This document shows positions 22,328 to 33,311 of a stretch of DNA of 64,000 nucleotides, piece by piece. Each line of letters begins with the position of its first letter. Within the stretch, counting starts at the first letter, position 1. The DNA is taken from positions 310,001-374,000 of the forward strand of contig NZ_CP125640.1 in the NCBI RefSeq assembly GCF_030053155.1, read 5' to 3'. Under the pieces are notes generated by a model. It saw nothing but the letters and a program-made list of their open reading frames with translations, did not search any database and was not told where the DNA came from. A program made the position numbers and the translations under genes. The DNA comes from Rhizobium sp. BT03 (GTDB lineage: Bacteria > Pseudomonadota > Alphaproteobacteria > Rhizobiales > Rhizobiaceae).

Positions 22328-23454
22328 CAGTAGACCACCACGCCGCGGATGCTTTCGCCCTTGTGCATCATGTCGAAGCCCTTGTTGATGTCTTCGAGCG
22401 GCATCGTGTGGGTGATCATCGGATCGATCTGGATCTTGCCCTGCATGTACCAGTCGACGATCTTCGGCACGTCGGTACGGCCGCGCGCGCCGCCGAAGGC
22501 GGTGCCCATCCAGTTGCGGCCGGTGACCAGCTGGAACGGCCGGGTGGAGATCTCCTGGCCGGCGCCGGCCACGCCGATGATGATCGATTTGCCCCAGCCG
22601 CGGTGGGAGGCTTCCAGCGCCTGGCGCATGACCTTGGTGTTGCCGGTGCAGTCGAAGGTGTAGTCGGCCCCGCCGATCAGGTCGCCGTTGCGCTTGGTCA
22701 TATTGACGAGATAGGGCACGATGTCGTCGCCGACCTCCTTCGGATTGACGAAATGCGTCATGCCGAACTTCTCGCCCCATTCCTTGCGGTCATTGTTGAT
22801 GTCGACGCCGATGATCATGTCGGCGCCGGCAAGGCGCAGCCCCTGCAGCACGTTGAGGCCGATGCCGCCGAGACCGAAGACGATGGCGGTGGCGCCGATC
22901 TCGACCTTGGCGGTGTTGATCACCGCACCGATGCCGGTGGTGACGCCGCAGCCGATATAGCAGATCTTGTCGAAGGGAGCATCCGGATTGACCTTGGCAA
23001 GGGCGATCTCCGGCAGCACGGTGTAATTGGCGAAGGTCGAGCAGCCCATATAGTGGTGGATCTTGTCCTTGCCGATCGAGAAGCGCGAGGTGCCGTCCGG
23101 CATCACGCCCTGGCCCTGGGTCGAGCGGATGGCGGTGCAGAGATTGGTCTTGCGCGACAGGCAGGAATAACATTCCCGGCATTCCGGCGTGTAGAGCGGG
23201 ATGACGTGGTCGCCCTTCTTGACCGAGGTGACGCCGGGGCCGACATCGACGACGATGCCGGCACCCTCATGGCCGAGGATCGCCGGGAACAGGCCTTCCG
23301 GATCGGCGCCCGAGAGCGTGAAGTCGTCGGTGTGGCAGATGCCGGTCGCCTTGACCTCGACCAGCACTTCGCCGGCCCGCGGGCCCTCCAGATGCACGGT
23401 CATCACTTCGAGCGGTTTTCCGGCCTGAACGGCTACGGCGGCGCGAACGTCCAT
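22327..23454 (-). CDS. adhC: S-(hydroxymethyl)glutathione dehydrogenase / class III alcohol dehydrogenase
   Basis: The enzyme oxidises S-hydroxymethylglutathione for formaldehyde detoxification. The 375-residue protein keeps the catalytic zinc site (GICHTDDF, GHEGAG and the distal IGCGVTTG cysteine) and the four structural-zinc cysteines (CRECYSCLSRKTNLC). AGGGAG spaced nine bases from the ATG at 23454 favours that start over the GTG at 23460. The gene is equivalent to frmA/flhA in other genera. Confidence 0.96.
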   Translation of the reverse strand: MDVRAAVAVQAGKPLEVMTVHLEGPRAGEVLVEVKATGICHTDDFTLSGADPEGLFPAILGHEGAGIVVDVGPGVTSVKKGDHVIPLYTPECRECYSCLSRKTNLCTAIRSTQGQGVMPDGTSRFSIGKDKIHHYMGCSTFANYTVLPEIALAKVNPDAPFDKICYIGCGVTTGIGAVINTAKVEIGATAIVFGLGGIGLNVLQGLRLAGADMIIGVDINNDRKEWGEKFGMTHFVNPKEVGDDIVPYLVNMTKRNGDLIGGADYTFDCTGNTKVMRQALEASHRGWGKSIIIGVAGAGQEISTRPFQLVTGRNWMGTAFGGARGRTDVPKIVDWYMQGKIQIDPMITHTMPLEDINKGFDMMHKGESIRGVVVY

Positions 23455-23546
23455 CTTCACAATCTCCCTGACAATTTTATTGGGGCTGACCTTGGCATGG
23501 TCGGTAAGCAGCGCTCAAGCGAAAACGGCCCGGCGGCCTTTTCCTC

Positions 23547-25556
<2,010 letters not shown>

Positions 25557-25647
25557 CGAGACTCCACCCAGAAATGCGTTCCGGAGTTTTACGCACAAAA
25601 CACCGGAACGCACAATCATGCTTGAGGAGTGGCAGGCTTGAGGAGCT

Positions 25648-26352
25648 TCAGGCGACGGCCGCTTCCGAGACCGGTTCTTCGTCGACAATGCGCAGCCAGC
25701 GGCTGCGCCGCGGCTCGGCATAGTCGCGCAGCTCGGCGGCGGCCATGATGCCGGCCCAGTGCGGGTGATTGGCGCCGGGCAGCGTCGCCTGATCGATCTG
25801 CTGGAGCACGCCGTATTCGACCGAGGAGACGGGGATAACACCGCCTTCGGCGACGCTTCTGAAGATGCGCATGGCGAAATCGACATCCTGGCGGGTAATG
25901 CCCCGGCGATCGACGGCGCGCGACAGCTTGTAGCCACCGATATTGTCGGTGATCGCCAGGCGGAGCTGGTCCAGCGCGAGCGCCCTCAATTCACCCGGGA
26001 CATCGGCCGAAAGCTCCATCACGTGGAGAATGAGCTCGAGTTCCAGCGCCGAGTTGACGACGCCATCGGTCGTGAACATGCGCATGATCCAGGCGATGTT
26101 GATTTCATCGAGCGAGCCCTGCGGATAGGTGTAATGGACGATGAAGCCGGCGAGCTGCTCGACGAAGAACGCGTTCCACGCGGCGCATTTTTCAGGGCAG
26201 GAATTGTTGAGCGCCAACATCGCCACGACATCGTCGGATGTCCGGATTCCTTCCGGGAAAGCATGTTTGCGCAGCAGGACTATATCTTCGGCCGTCAGCC
26301 GATGCTTGCCGGCCACCACACAGGCCGGGAAAGCGAGACGGAATTCGCTCAT
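25648..26352 (-). CDS. conserved hypothetical protein
   Basis: The 234-residue soluble protein has an N-terminal region with LTAEDIVLLRKHAFPEGIRTSDDVVAMLALNNSCPEKCAAWNAFFVEQLAGFIVHYTYPQG and further helical repeats that look EF-hand-like only superficially. No signal or membrane segment is seen. I do not recognise the family. It lies 91 bp upstream of pccA on the same strand and could be co-transcribed with it. Confidence 0.75.
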   Translation of the reverse strand: MSEFRLAFPACVVAGKHRLTAEDIVLLRKHAFPEGIRTSDDVVAMLALNNSCPEKCAAWNAFFVEQLAGFIVHYTYPQGSLDEINIAWIMRMFTTDGVVNSALELELILHVMELSADVPGELRALALDQLRLAITDNIGGYKLSRAVDRRGITRQDVDFAMRIFRSVAEGGVIPVSSVEYGVLQQIDQATLPGANHPHWAGIMAAAELRDYAEPRRSRWLRIVDEEPVSEAAVA

Positions 26353-26449
26353 GTTTTAGCTCCAGGCTTCATCATGAAGCCGGAAACAGTTTTACCGTCT
26401 GCGAATTGACGATCCCTCAAGAAGCGGAGTTAATCCGATATTCCCGGGA

Positions 26450-27376
26450 TCAGGAGGATTTTAGCGATCGCGCCTGCAGCCGCTCGCGCCAGATGATGAA
26501 GAGGCCCGATGCGATGATGATGAAGATGCCGATCCATTTGGAAAAATTCGGGAAGTCGTTGAAAAGCGCATAGCCGAGAACGGTTGCCGAGATGATCTCG
26601 AAATATTGGAACGGCGCAAGCAGCGACAGCGGCGCGAGCCGGAAAGCCCGGACGATCAGCATATGCGCATAGCCGGAGATCGAACCCAGCGCGAGAAGCA
26701 GGACGAGACCGAGACCGGAGGCGGGCAGGGAGACGGCGAAATCGGCATTGCCGGTGCCGCTGCCGACGAGAAGGGCGGCGGCCATGAAGGCCGTTCCGCC
26801 GATGCCGGCCATCGTCTGCATGGTTAGCGGCGAATCGGCCTCGCCGATGGCGCGGTTGAGGAAGAGATAGAGCGAGAACAGAAAGGCGCAGGCCACCGGC
26901 AGCAGCGCCTTCAGACCGAATATTTCGTAGCTCGGCTGAATGACGATCATCGCGCCGCCGAAACCGACGACGATCGCCATCCAGCGCCGCCAGCCGACCT
27001 TCTCCCCGAGGAACAGCGCCGACATGGCCGTCAGCATGAAGGGCTCGACGAAATAGATGGCGAAGACGTCGGCAAGCGGCATGTATTTGACGGCGACGAA
27101 GAAAAGCAGGCTTGCGGCGCCATGCAGCACGCCGCGCAGCAGGTTCATCCATGGCCGCTTGGCCGAAAGCGCCTTCAGCCCGAAAACGGCGAAGAGAATC
27201 GGCAGGGTGCAGGCGATCTGGAAGAAGAATCGGTAGAAGGTCACCTGACCCGGCGACATCGCCTCGAAGGTCGCCATATATTTGGCGATGGCATCCATGG
27301 TCGGCAGGATCAGCATGGCGCCGGACATGATCGCCATGCCCTGCAGGGAGTTTTGATGGGCTGGATGCTCTGACAT
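26450..27376 (-). CDS. EamA/DMT-family transporter
   Basis: The 308-residue protein has about ten hydrophobic helices in two EamA repeats. FYRFFFQIACTLPILF and LLFFVAVKYMPLADVFAIYFVEPFMLTAMSALFLGEKVGWRRWMAI mark the first repeat; the second ends with PFQYFEIISATVLGYALFNDFP. It is a likely inner-membrane metabolite exporter of unknown substrate. Confidence 0.92.
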   Translation of the reverse strand: MSEHPAHQNSLQGMAIMSGAMLILPTMDAIAKYMATFEAMSPGQVTFYRFFFQIACTLPILFAVFGLKALSAKRPWMNLLRGVLHGAASLLFFVAVKYMPLADVFAIYFVEPFMLTAMSALFLGEKVGWRRWMAIVVGFGGAMIVIQPSYEIFGLKALLPVACAFLFSLYLFLNRAIGEADSPLTMQTMAGIGGTAFMAAALLVGSGTGNADFAVSLPASGLGLVLLLALGSISGYAHMLIVRAFRLAPLSLLAPFQYFEIISATVLGYALFNDFPNFSKWIGIFIIIASGLFIIWRERLQARSLKSS

Positions 27377-27504
27377 GGCGGCCGATTCGTGAGGGGGGTG
27401 ACGCCATCAACCATGCGAAGACCCGGCGATCAAGCCGCGCAACCGCAAATAGCGTCGAGGTGAAATCGAAATCGTCGCTTTGAAAGCGTTTCCCTGAAGG
27501 GAGA

Positions 27505-27589
27505 TGGTGCGGTCGAGAAGACTCGAACTTCCACGGGTTGCCCCACAGCGACCTCAACGCTGCGCGTCTACCAATTCCGCCACGACCGC
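27505..27589 (-). tRNA. tRNA-Leu (anticodon GAG)
   Basis: The minus strand folds as an 85-nt class II tRNA. It has acceptor stem GCGGTCG paired with CGACCGC, D-arm GGCGGAATTGGTAGACGC, anticodon stem CAGCG/CGCTG around loop TTGAGGT (anticodon GAG), a long variable arm (GGGGCAACCC), T-arm with GTTCGAGTC, and encoded 3' CCA. Confidence 0.96.
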
Positions 27590-27777
27590 ATCGTGGTAGG
27601 TGCCGATTTGCGTCGGCGGGGCAGCATGTAGCAAAAGCATTTGGGGTGCACAAGGGCGATATGACAGTTTTTTTCAAAACCCGTCACAGCATTTGAATTG
27701 CCCCTGAAACGGGTCCATATAGGTCTCCTGCCGCCCCTTTTTATCAGGCCTTTCGGGGAGGGCGGCAAGGAATGACC

Positions 27778-28491
27778 ATGCTTCGCACCGATCTCGAATT
27801 CTCCATGCTCCCGAATCCCGGTACCCGCCCGGTACGCTGGCGCATCGCCGACGGCCTCATTGCCTATGAAGAGGCGGTGGAGACGATGGAGCGCGAAGTG
27901 GCGGTGATATCGGATGGCGGCGACGAGCTCGTTTGGCTCGTCGAGCATCCGCCGCTCTATACCGCCGGCACCAGCGCCAATGCCGGGGATCTCGTCCAGC
28001 CGGACCGTTTCCCGGTCTTTGCGACGGGGCGCGGCGGGGAATATACCTATCATGGACCCGGCCAGCGCGTCGCTTATGTGATGCTCGACCTGAAACGCCG
28101 GCGCCAGGACGTGCGCGCCTTTGTCGCTGCCCTCGAGGATGTCGTCATCCGCACGCTCGATATGATGAATGTGCGCGGCGAGCGGCGTGAAGATCGCGTC
28201 GGCGTCTGGGTGCGCCGGCCGGAAAAGCCGTTTCTTGCCGATGGAACGATGGCCGAGGACAAGATCGCCGCCCTCGGCATCAGGCTGCGGAAATGGGTGA
28301 CCTTCCATGGACTGTCGCTCAACGTCGATCCCGATCTCGATCATTTCGGCGGCATCGTGCCCTGCGGGATCTCGGCCTATGGCGTGACCAGCCTCGTCGA
28401 TCTCGGCTTGCCGGTGATGATGGCCGATGTCGATATCCGGCTGCGCACCGCCTTCGAGGCGGTTTTCGGCGAAACGACGCGCGAAAGCTGA
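27778..28491 (+). CDS. lipB: lipoyl(octanoyl) transferase
   Basis: LipB moves octanoate from ACP to lipoyl domains such as GcvH. The 237-residue product has [23 protein letters not shown] and the catalytic-site region [21 protein letters not shown] with the conserved Cys; the Lys of AEDKIAALG is also present. AAGGA at 27767-27771 touches the ATG at 27772, so the second ATG at 27778 is the better start. Confidence 0.95.
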   Translation: MLRTDLEFSMLPNPGTRPVRWRIADGLIAYEEAVETMEREVAVISDGGDELVWLVEHPPLYTAGTSANAGDLVQPDRFPVFATGRGGEYTYHGPGQRVAYVMLDLKRRRQDVRAFVAALEDVVIRTLDMMNVRGERREDRVGVWVRRPEKPFLADGTMAEDKIAALGIRLRKWVTFHGLSLNVDPDLDHFGGIVPCGISAYGVTSLVDLGLPVMMADVDIRLRTAFEAVFGETTRES

Positions 28492-28648
28492 GGGCGGTCT
28501 GGCCTGTCGTTGTTACCGCATTCTGCAGTCAGGATCGGCAAAGCAAGAATCGCCGCTCCTTCAGATGTGAGCGAATGCCTTAACCTATAATTAGCGACCA
28601 CGCAGATATAGATTGCCACAATCTTATGATGTGGAAGTCTTGCAAACT

Positions 28649-29293
28649 ATGAAAAAACAGGCAGCGGCAAGCTGGTCATTCCTCGATATCCATTTTGTTC
28701 TGGATATCGTCGAAAAGGTCCTGATCTGCTATTTATTCGTTGCGATCGTTATGCGTATCGTGCCCCAGATGCAGGACAATAGGGCGATCATCGATGGCCT
28801 GCTGCTTGTTTCGGAAGGCGCTGCCGCCTTTCTGATCCTCACCCGCAGAGCGACGAGGAATGCGTCGCTACGGGTCTATGACTGGACTGTCACCGCCATC
28901 GGCACGCTCTTCCCGCTGCTCGTCTCGCCAACGACGACGGGGCCGCTTGCGCCGCTCTGGCTCTGTGGAATGGTGATGTGCCTCGGGTTCATCCTGCAAA
29001 TATCCGCAAAGCTGGTATTGCGGCGAAGCTTCGGCCTGGTGCCGGCCAATCGTGGCGTCAAGATCGGCGGCCCCTACAGGTTTGTCCGTCATCCGATGTA
29101 TGCGGGCTATTTGATGACGCATGTCAGCTTCTTCCTGGCCAACCCGTCGCTCTTGAATTTCGCCATTTATGCGGCGGCTATTTCCGCGCAATGTCTGCGC
29201 CTTCTGGCAGAGGAGCGTCTGCTCAAGGAGGATCCTGCTTACGCGGCCTTCATGACCACGACCCGCTACCGGCTTGTTCCATTCGTGTTCTAA
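28649..29293 (+). CDS. isoprenylcysteine/phospholipid methyltransferase-like membrane protein
   Basis: The 214-residue protein has several hydrophobic helices and the ICMT/PEMT-type motif RGVKIGGPYRFVRHPMYAGYLMTH (PYRFVRHPMY core) near the SAM site, then LLAEERLLKEDPAYAAFMTTTRYRLVPFVF. The acceptor cannot be predicted. The start is uncertain: TTG codons at 28613 and 28640 are in frame before the ATG at 28649. Confidence 0.82.
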   Translation: MKKQAAASWSFLDIHFVLDIVEKVLICYLFVAIVMRIVPQMQDNRAIIDGLLLVSEGAAAFLILTRRATRNASLRVYDWTVTAIGTLFPLLVSPTTTGPLAPLWLCGMVMCLGFILQISAKLVLRRSFGLVPANRGVKIGGPYRFVRHPMYAGYLMTHVSFFLANPSLLNFAIYAAAISAQCLRLLAEERLLKEDPAYAAFMTTTRYRLVPFVF

Positions 29294-29365
29294 GACGACA
29301 GAGAAGCAGATTGAAAAGAGAAGGGCCGGTTTCCTGGTTGGATTCCGGCCCGATCTTTTATTGGA

Positions 29366-29731
29366 TCAATGCGTGGCGCGGCAGGCTTCGGTGCGGGAGG
29401 CACCGCTGTCGGCACCCTTGGTGTGGGACCCCTTCGGGCCAATCATGCTATGGCATGGGGGCAGGGGAGCGATGCTCGCCGTTGCGGTCTTGTCGACGGC
29501 AGGGGCGGCCATGGCGCTCGGGGCGAAGCCGTCGCTGTCATTGGTATAGTCGCTGGAATAGGCCGGGGCCTTATGGTTCGTGTAGTGAACAGGGGCAGGC
29601 TTGGCCACCGGGCTCGGTGAGAAGCCGTCGCTATCGTTGGTGTAGTCGTCCGAATAGGTCGGCTGGGCGAAGGCGGCGCCTGCAAGGCTGACGGCGAACA
29701 GGGACGCGGCAAGGGCAAATTTGATGCGCAT
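29366..29731 (-). CDS. small exported repeat protein
   Basis: The 121-residue protein has a clear signal peptide (KFALAASLFAVSLAGAAFAQ). The mature part has two near-identical units, YSDDYTNDSDGFSPS and YSSDYTNDSDGFAPS, separated by a Pro/Ala/His-rich linker, and a tail with two cysteines (PPCHSM, EACRATH). I do not recognise a family. Confidence 0.75.
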   Translation of the reverse strand: MRIKFALAASLFAVSLAGAAFAQPTYSDDYTNDSDGFSPSPVAKPAPVHYTNHKAPAYSSDYTNDSDGFAPSAMAAPAVDKTATASIAPLPPCHSMIGPKGSHTKGADSGASRTEACRATH

Positions 29732-30056
29732 GGGTCTATCTCCTCAATCTGCTGTTGAATTCCACAACATAAAACCAACCCCTGGCGCATCCGAGTTCGC
29801 GCCCCAATTTGGGCAATTTTGTGATGGAACGGCGGCGCAGCCGCGACCTTTTGTCCAAATGAAATCACAGTGTTGTCACTGAAATTGACGTTCGCGTTAC
29901 GCAAGCCGCCTAAGCAAAATGAGAGAATGCGGCATCACAGGACACATATTGCGATGCAATCTGAAATTGTTAACTTTTGGTAATGTTAGACGGGGCAGAC
30001 CGCGGCGGCGCGAGGCATTGGCGCCGTCCGCCGGCTATCCGTATCTGGTGGGTGAA
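29732..30056. other. gene-free interval, no recognised element
   Basis: This 325-bp stretch lies upstream of the minus-strand repeat protein and downstream of the BON gene. It is more AT-rich than its surroundings (for example AAATTGTTAACTTTTGG near 29960). It probably holds the promoter of the repeat-protein gene. I see no repeat, hairpin or RNA gene I could defend. Confidence 0.5.
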
Positions 30057-30587
30057 TCAGTCTTCGTTGGGGATATGCGCGTCGACGCCGGTCAGCTGCA
30101 GTCTGTTGCGGACATGGCGGACGCCGTCGACCGAAAGTGCGCTGAGTTCGACCTTGCGGGCGATGCCGATCGTCTCCACCGAACCTTCCAGGGTGATGAC
30201 GTGCCCGTCTGCATGAACCTCGATGCTGTTGATGTCGACCTCGGGAATAGTTTCGAGATGATCGTTCACCCGCGCTTCGAGTTCGTCGCTTTCATCGCGG
30301 TCGATGGTGTCGGCCCGCAGCGAGTCCTTCAGACGGTTCTCGTTGCCGTCTGCATCCGTGCCATCGATCCGGAAGCCTCTGTTGGGGTCGCTGTCGAAAT
30401 TTGCGGCCGTCTCGCCATAGGGGCGGTTGGCCGGGTCGGCGCCGGTGCCGTCGGCATAGGGCCAGCCGTCGTCGAGATTGCGTTCCTCGAGGTCGCGATA
30501 ATCCTCTTCACGGGAAAGCTCTGCCTTTTCATCAAAAGGCTTGGGACCTTCGCGTGAAATCGGGGGCTTGTCACCGATCCTTGCCAT
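30057..30587 (-). CDS. BON-domain protein
   Basis: The 176-residue acidic protein has a long low-complexity N-terminus rich in Asp, Glu and Arg (residues 1-90) and a C-terminal BON domain (about 95-170) with VNDHLETIPEVDINSIEVHADGHVITLEGSVE and VDGVRHVRNRLQLTG. BON domains are thought to bind membranes or sugars. No signal peptide is seen, unlike OsmY-type proteins. Confidence 0.85.
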   Translation of the reverse strand: MARIGDKPPISREGPKPFDEKAELSREEDYRDLEERNLDDGWPYADGTGADPANRPYGETAANFDSDPNRGFRIDGTDADGNENRLKDSLRADTIDRDESDELEARVNDHLETIPEVDINSIEVHADGHVITLEGSVETIGIARKVELSALSVDGVRHVRNRLQLTGVDAHIPNED

Positions 30588-30701
30588 TGCAGTCGCTCCT
30601 TTTTGCGGGAAATCGCTGGGTTTCTTTGCGGGAGAACGCCAGCGGCGGCGAATAGTTCGGCGCGGGAGCCGATTTGTCAGCCCGATCGTCAGGCTTGGTC
30701 G

Positions 30702-31196
30702 TCAGGTTTGCGCCTTCTCCCATTTTTTCACGAGACGGTCGCGCTTCAGCCGCGAGAGGCGCTGCAGCCAGAAAATGCCGTCGAGTTGGTCGACCTCGTG
30801 CTGGATGCAGATGGCGAGGAAATCTTCGGCGACGTCCTCGTGCATGTTGCCCTCGGCGTCCTGATAGCGGAAGCGGATCGACCGCGGCCGCGTGACCTCG
30901 TCGGTCGCTCCCGGCATCGACACACTGCCTTCGGCATGCGTCATCGTCTCCTTCGAGAACCAGGTGATCTCCGGGTTGACGTAGAGCCGCACGCCGTCTG
31001 TCTTGTCGAGTTCCAGCACCGTCACACGGCTGAAGACGCCGATATGAGCGGCGGTGATGCCGACGCCGGGGGCGGCGCGCATCGTTGCCAGCAGGTCGTC
31101 GGCAAGCCCGGCAAGCGACGAATCGAAGACTGTCACCGGCGCGCAGACGGTCTTCAGACCGGGATGCGGATAGCGCAGGATCGGGCGAATGGGCAT
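30702..31196 (-). CDS. peptide deformylase-like protein with altered metal site
   Basis: The 164-residue protein has the peptide deformylase fold signatures, each altered. Motif 1 is GVGITAAHIG (residues 44-53). Motif 2 is EGSVS at 89-93, where the metal-ligand cysteine of EGCLS is serine. Motif 3 is QHEVDQ at 132-137, where the second histidine of HExxH is glutamine. With two of three metal ligands changed it is unlikely to deformylate normally. It could be a regulatory paralogue; the functional def must be elsewhere. Confidence 0.88.
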   Translation of the reverse strand: MPIRPILRYPHPGLKTVCAPVTVFDSSLAGLADDLLATMRAAPGVGITAAHIGVFSRVTVLELDKTDGVRLYVNPEITWFSKETMTHAEGSVSMPGATDEVTRPRSIRFRYQDAEGNMHEDVAEDFLAICIQHEVDQLDGIFWLQRLSRLKRDRLVKKWEKAQT

Positions 31197-31437
31197 GGGG
31201 CTGTATTCCTCGGCTCGGATGCGCGGCGAAACTATCGCCGGTCGCGGGCATTGTCATCAAGAGGCAGGTTTGCGGCTTTACGGCAGGGATGCTTTGGGCT
31301 AGCAGGAACCATGAATTCCGACCGCGGGAACCTCGCGCGGGGATTTGCTTATCTGCTTGTTGACAATATGTTTTCCGCCGACATTCGCGAATGCGGCGCT
31401 GTAGTCGTTGAAATTCGAACCAGATGCGAGGCGGCAG

Positions 31438-32853
31438 ATGACGACGACCGATGGGGAAGAGCGCATCCGCAGGCGTCCCGAGGACGAGGAAGCCGATATC
31501 TACGACGAGGACGGCAATGTCCGCAGCGATTTCCTGGCGCTGGTCGGCGCCGCGATCGCTGACCGCGACACGCTGTTCCTGCGTCAGAATGTTGCCCGCC
31601 TGCATGAATCCGAAATAGGCGACCTGCTGGAATCGATTCAGCCGGATCAGCGCCTGGCGCTGGTGCGCCTGCTCGGCGAAGATTTCGACATGACGGCGCT
31701 GACCGAGGTCGACGAGGCGATCCGCCGCGAAATCGTCGACCAGATGCCGAACGACCAGATTGCCGCCGCGATCGGCGATCTCGATTCGGACGATGCCGTC
31801 TACATTCTTGAAGATCTCGACAAGGAAGACCGGGAAGAGATCCTTGCGCAACTGCCGTTTACCGAGCGGGTGCGGCTGCGCCGGGCGCTCGACTATCCTG
31901 AAAGTTCGGCCGGGCGCCGCATGCAGACGGAATTCGTCGCCGTGCCGCCGTTCTGGACTGTGGGACAGACGATCGACTACATGCGTGACGAGGAGGATCT
32001 TCCCTATTCCTTCTCCCAGATCTTCGTCATCGATCCGACCTTCAAGCTGCTCGGCGCCGTCGATCTCGATCAGATCCTGCGCACCAAGCGGCAGACGAAG
32101 ATTGAGCAGATCATGCGCGAGACCAACCATCCGGTTCCTGCCGAGATGGACCAGGAAGAGGCTGCCCAGCTCTTCGAGCAGTACGACCTTCTCTCGGCCG
32201 CCGTCGTCGATGAAAACGGCCGGCTGGTCGGCGTACTGACCATCGACGACGTCGTCGATGTCATCCACGAAGAGGCGGATGAGGACATCAAGCGCCTCGG
32301 CGGTGTCGGCGACGAAGAGCTGTCGGACAATGTGATCTCGACGGCGCGCTCGCGCTTCCTCTGGCTTCTGATCAACCTCGGCACGGCGATGCTGTCGGCC
32401 AGCGTCATCGGCCTGTTCGACGCCTCGATCGAGAAGATGATCGCACTTGCCGTGCTGATGCCGATCGTCGCCTCGATGGGCGGCAATGCCGGCACGCAGA
32501 CGATGACGGTGACGGTGCGCGCGCTCGCCACCCGCGATCTCGACATCTACAATGCCGGCCGCATCATCCGCAGGGAGGCGGGCGTCGGCATCCTCAACGG
32601 CGTCGTCTTCGCGACGATCATGGGCTTGATCGCCGGCACCTGGTTCCACGACTATCAGCTCGGCGGGGTGATCGCGGCGGCAATGATCATCAATCTGATG
32701 GCGGCAGCCCTTGCCGGCATCCTGCTGCCGCTGCTGCTCGACAAGGTGGGCGCCGACCCGGCGATCGCCTCGTCGGTCTTCGTGACGACGGTGACAGACT
32801 GTACCGGCTTTTTCGCCTTCCTCGGCATCGCCACATGGTGGTTCGGCATTTGA
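31438..32853 (+). CDS. mgtE: magnesium transporter MgtE
   Basis: MgtE is a Mg2+-gated inner-membrane channel. The 471-residue protein has the acidic N domain (DIYDEDGNVRSDFLALVG onward), a CBS pair (about 155-275, LLGAVDLDQILR and LVGVLTIDDVVDVIHEEADEDI), and five hydrophobic C-terminal helices with MPIVASMGGNAGTQTMTVTVRALA. The start at 31438 follows GAGGCGGCAG. No Mg-sensing RNA was recognised upstream. Confidence 0.95.
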   Translation: MTTTDGEERIRRRPEDEEADIYDEDGNVRSDFLALVGAAIADRDTLFLRQNVARLHESEIGDLLESIQPDQRLALVRLLGEDFDMTALTEVDEAIRREIVDQMPNDQIAAAIGDLDSDDAVYILEDLDKEDREEILAQLPFTERVRLRRALDYPESSAGRRMQTEFVAVPPFWTVGQTIDYMRDEEDLPYSFSQIFVIDPTFKLLGAVDLDQILRTKRQTKIEQIMRETNHPVPAEMDQEEAAQLFEQYDLLSAAVVDENGRLVGVLTIDDVVDVIHEEADEDIKRLGGVGDEELSDNVISTARSRFLWLLINLGTAMLSASVIGLFDASIEKMIALAVLMPIVASMGGNAGTQTMTVTVRALATRDLDIYNAGRIIRREAGVGILNGVVFATIMGLIAGTWFHDYQLGGVIAAAMIINLMAAALAGILLPLLLDKVGADPAIASSVFVTTVTDCTGFFAFLGIATWWFGI

Positions 32854-32867
32854 GCGGTTGTCAAAAA

Positions 32868-32889
32868 TTGACTATTACGTAAAAGTCAA
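32868..32889. promoter_or_regulatory. inverted repeat before the MerR-family gene
   Basis: TTGACT and AGTCAA are separated by ten bases centred on TACGTA, 30 bp before the MerR start. The geometry fits a MerR-type operator between -35 and -10 elements and suggests autoregulation. It is inference from sequence only. Confidence 0.65.
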
Positions 32890-32918
32890 TATTATTGCCG
32901 GTTCATGACGGGGAACAC

Positions 32919-33311
32919 ATGCTGGTGAACAAGTTTTATAGCATAACGGAGCTGACGCGCGAATTCGGTGTCTCGACGCGCACGCTCCGCTTCTACGAGG
33001 ATGAGGGACTGATCCATCCGGAACGGCGCGGGCGCACCCGTCTCTTCCGGCAGGCCGACCGACGGCTTATCGCGGAAATCCTGCGCGGCCGACGCATCGG
33101 TTTCACCATTGCTGAGATCCGCGAGATCATCCAGGTCTACAAGGAGCCGCCGGGCGAACTCGGTCAGTTGAAGCTGCTGATGAAGCGCGTCGACGAGAAG
33201 CGCGATGATCTGCGTCAGAAGCGCAAGGATATCGACGACACGCTGGTGGAACTCGACAATATCGAAGAGGCCTGCCTCGGCCGCCTCGCCGAAATCGGCG
33301 TCACCACCTGA
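32919..33311 (+). CDS. MerR-family transcriptional regulator
   Basis: The 130-residue protein begins with the winged-helix motif YSITELTREFGVSTRTLRFYEDEGLIHPERRGRTRLF, then a recognition helix and a coiled-coil with VDEKRDDLRQKRKDIDDTLVELDNIEEACLGRLAEIG. The effector domain is short with one cysteine, so it is not a typical metal sensor; LiuR-like regulators of leucine/fatty-acid catabolism look similar. GGGGAACAC precedes the ATG. Confidence 0.9.
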   Translation: MLVNKFYSITELTREFGVSTRTLRFYEDEGLIHPERRGRTRLFRQADRRLIAEILRGRRIGFTIAEIREIIQVYKEPPGELGQLKLLMKRVDEKRDDLRQKRKDIDDTLVELDNIEEACLGRLAEIGVTT

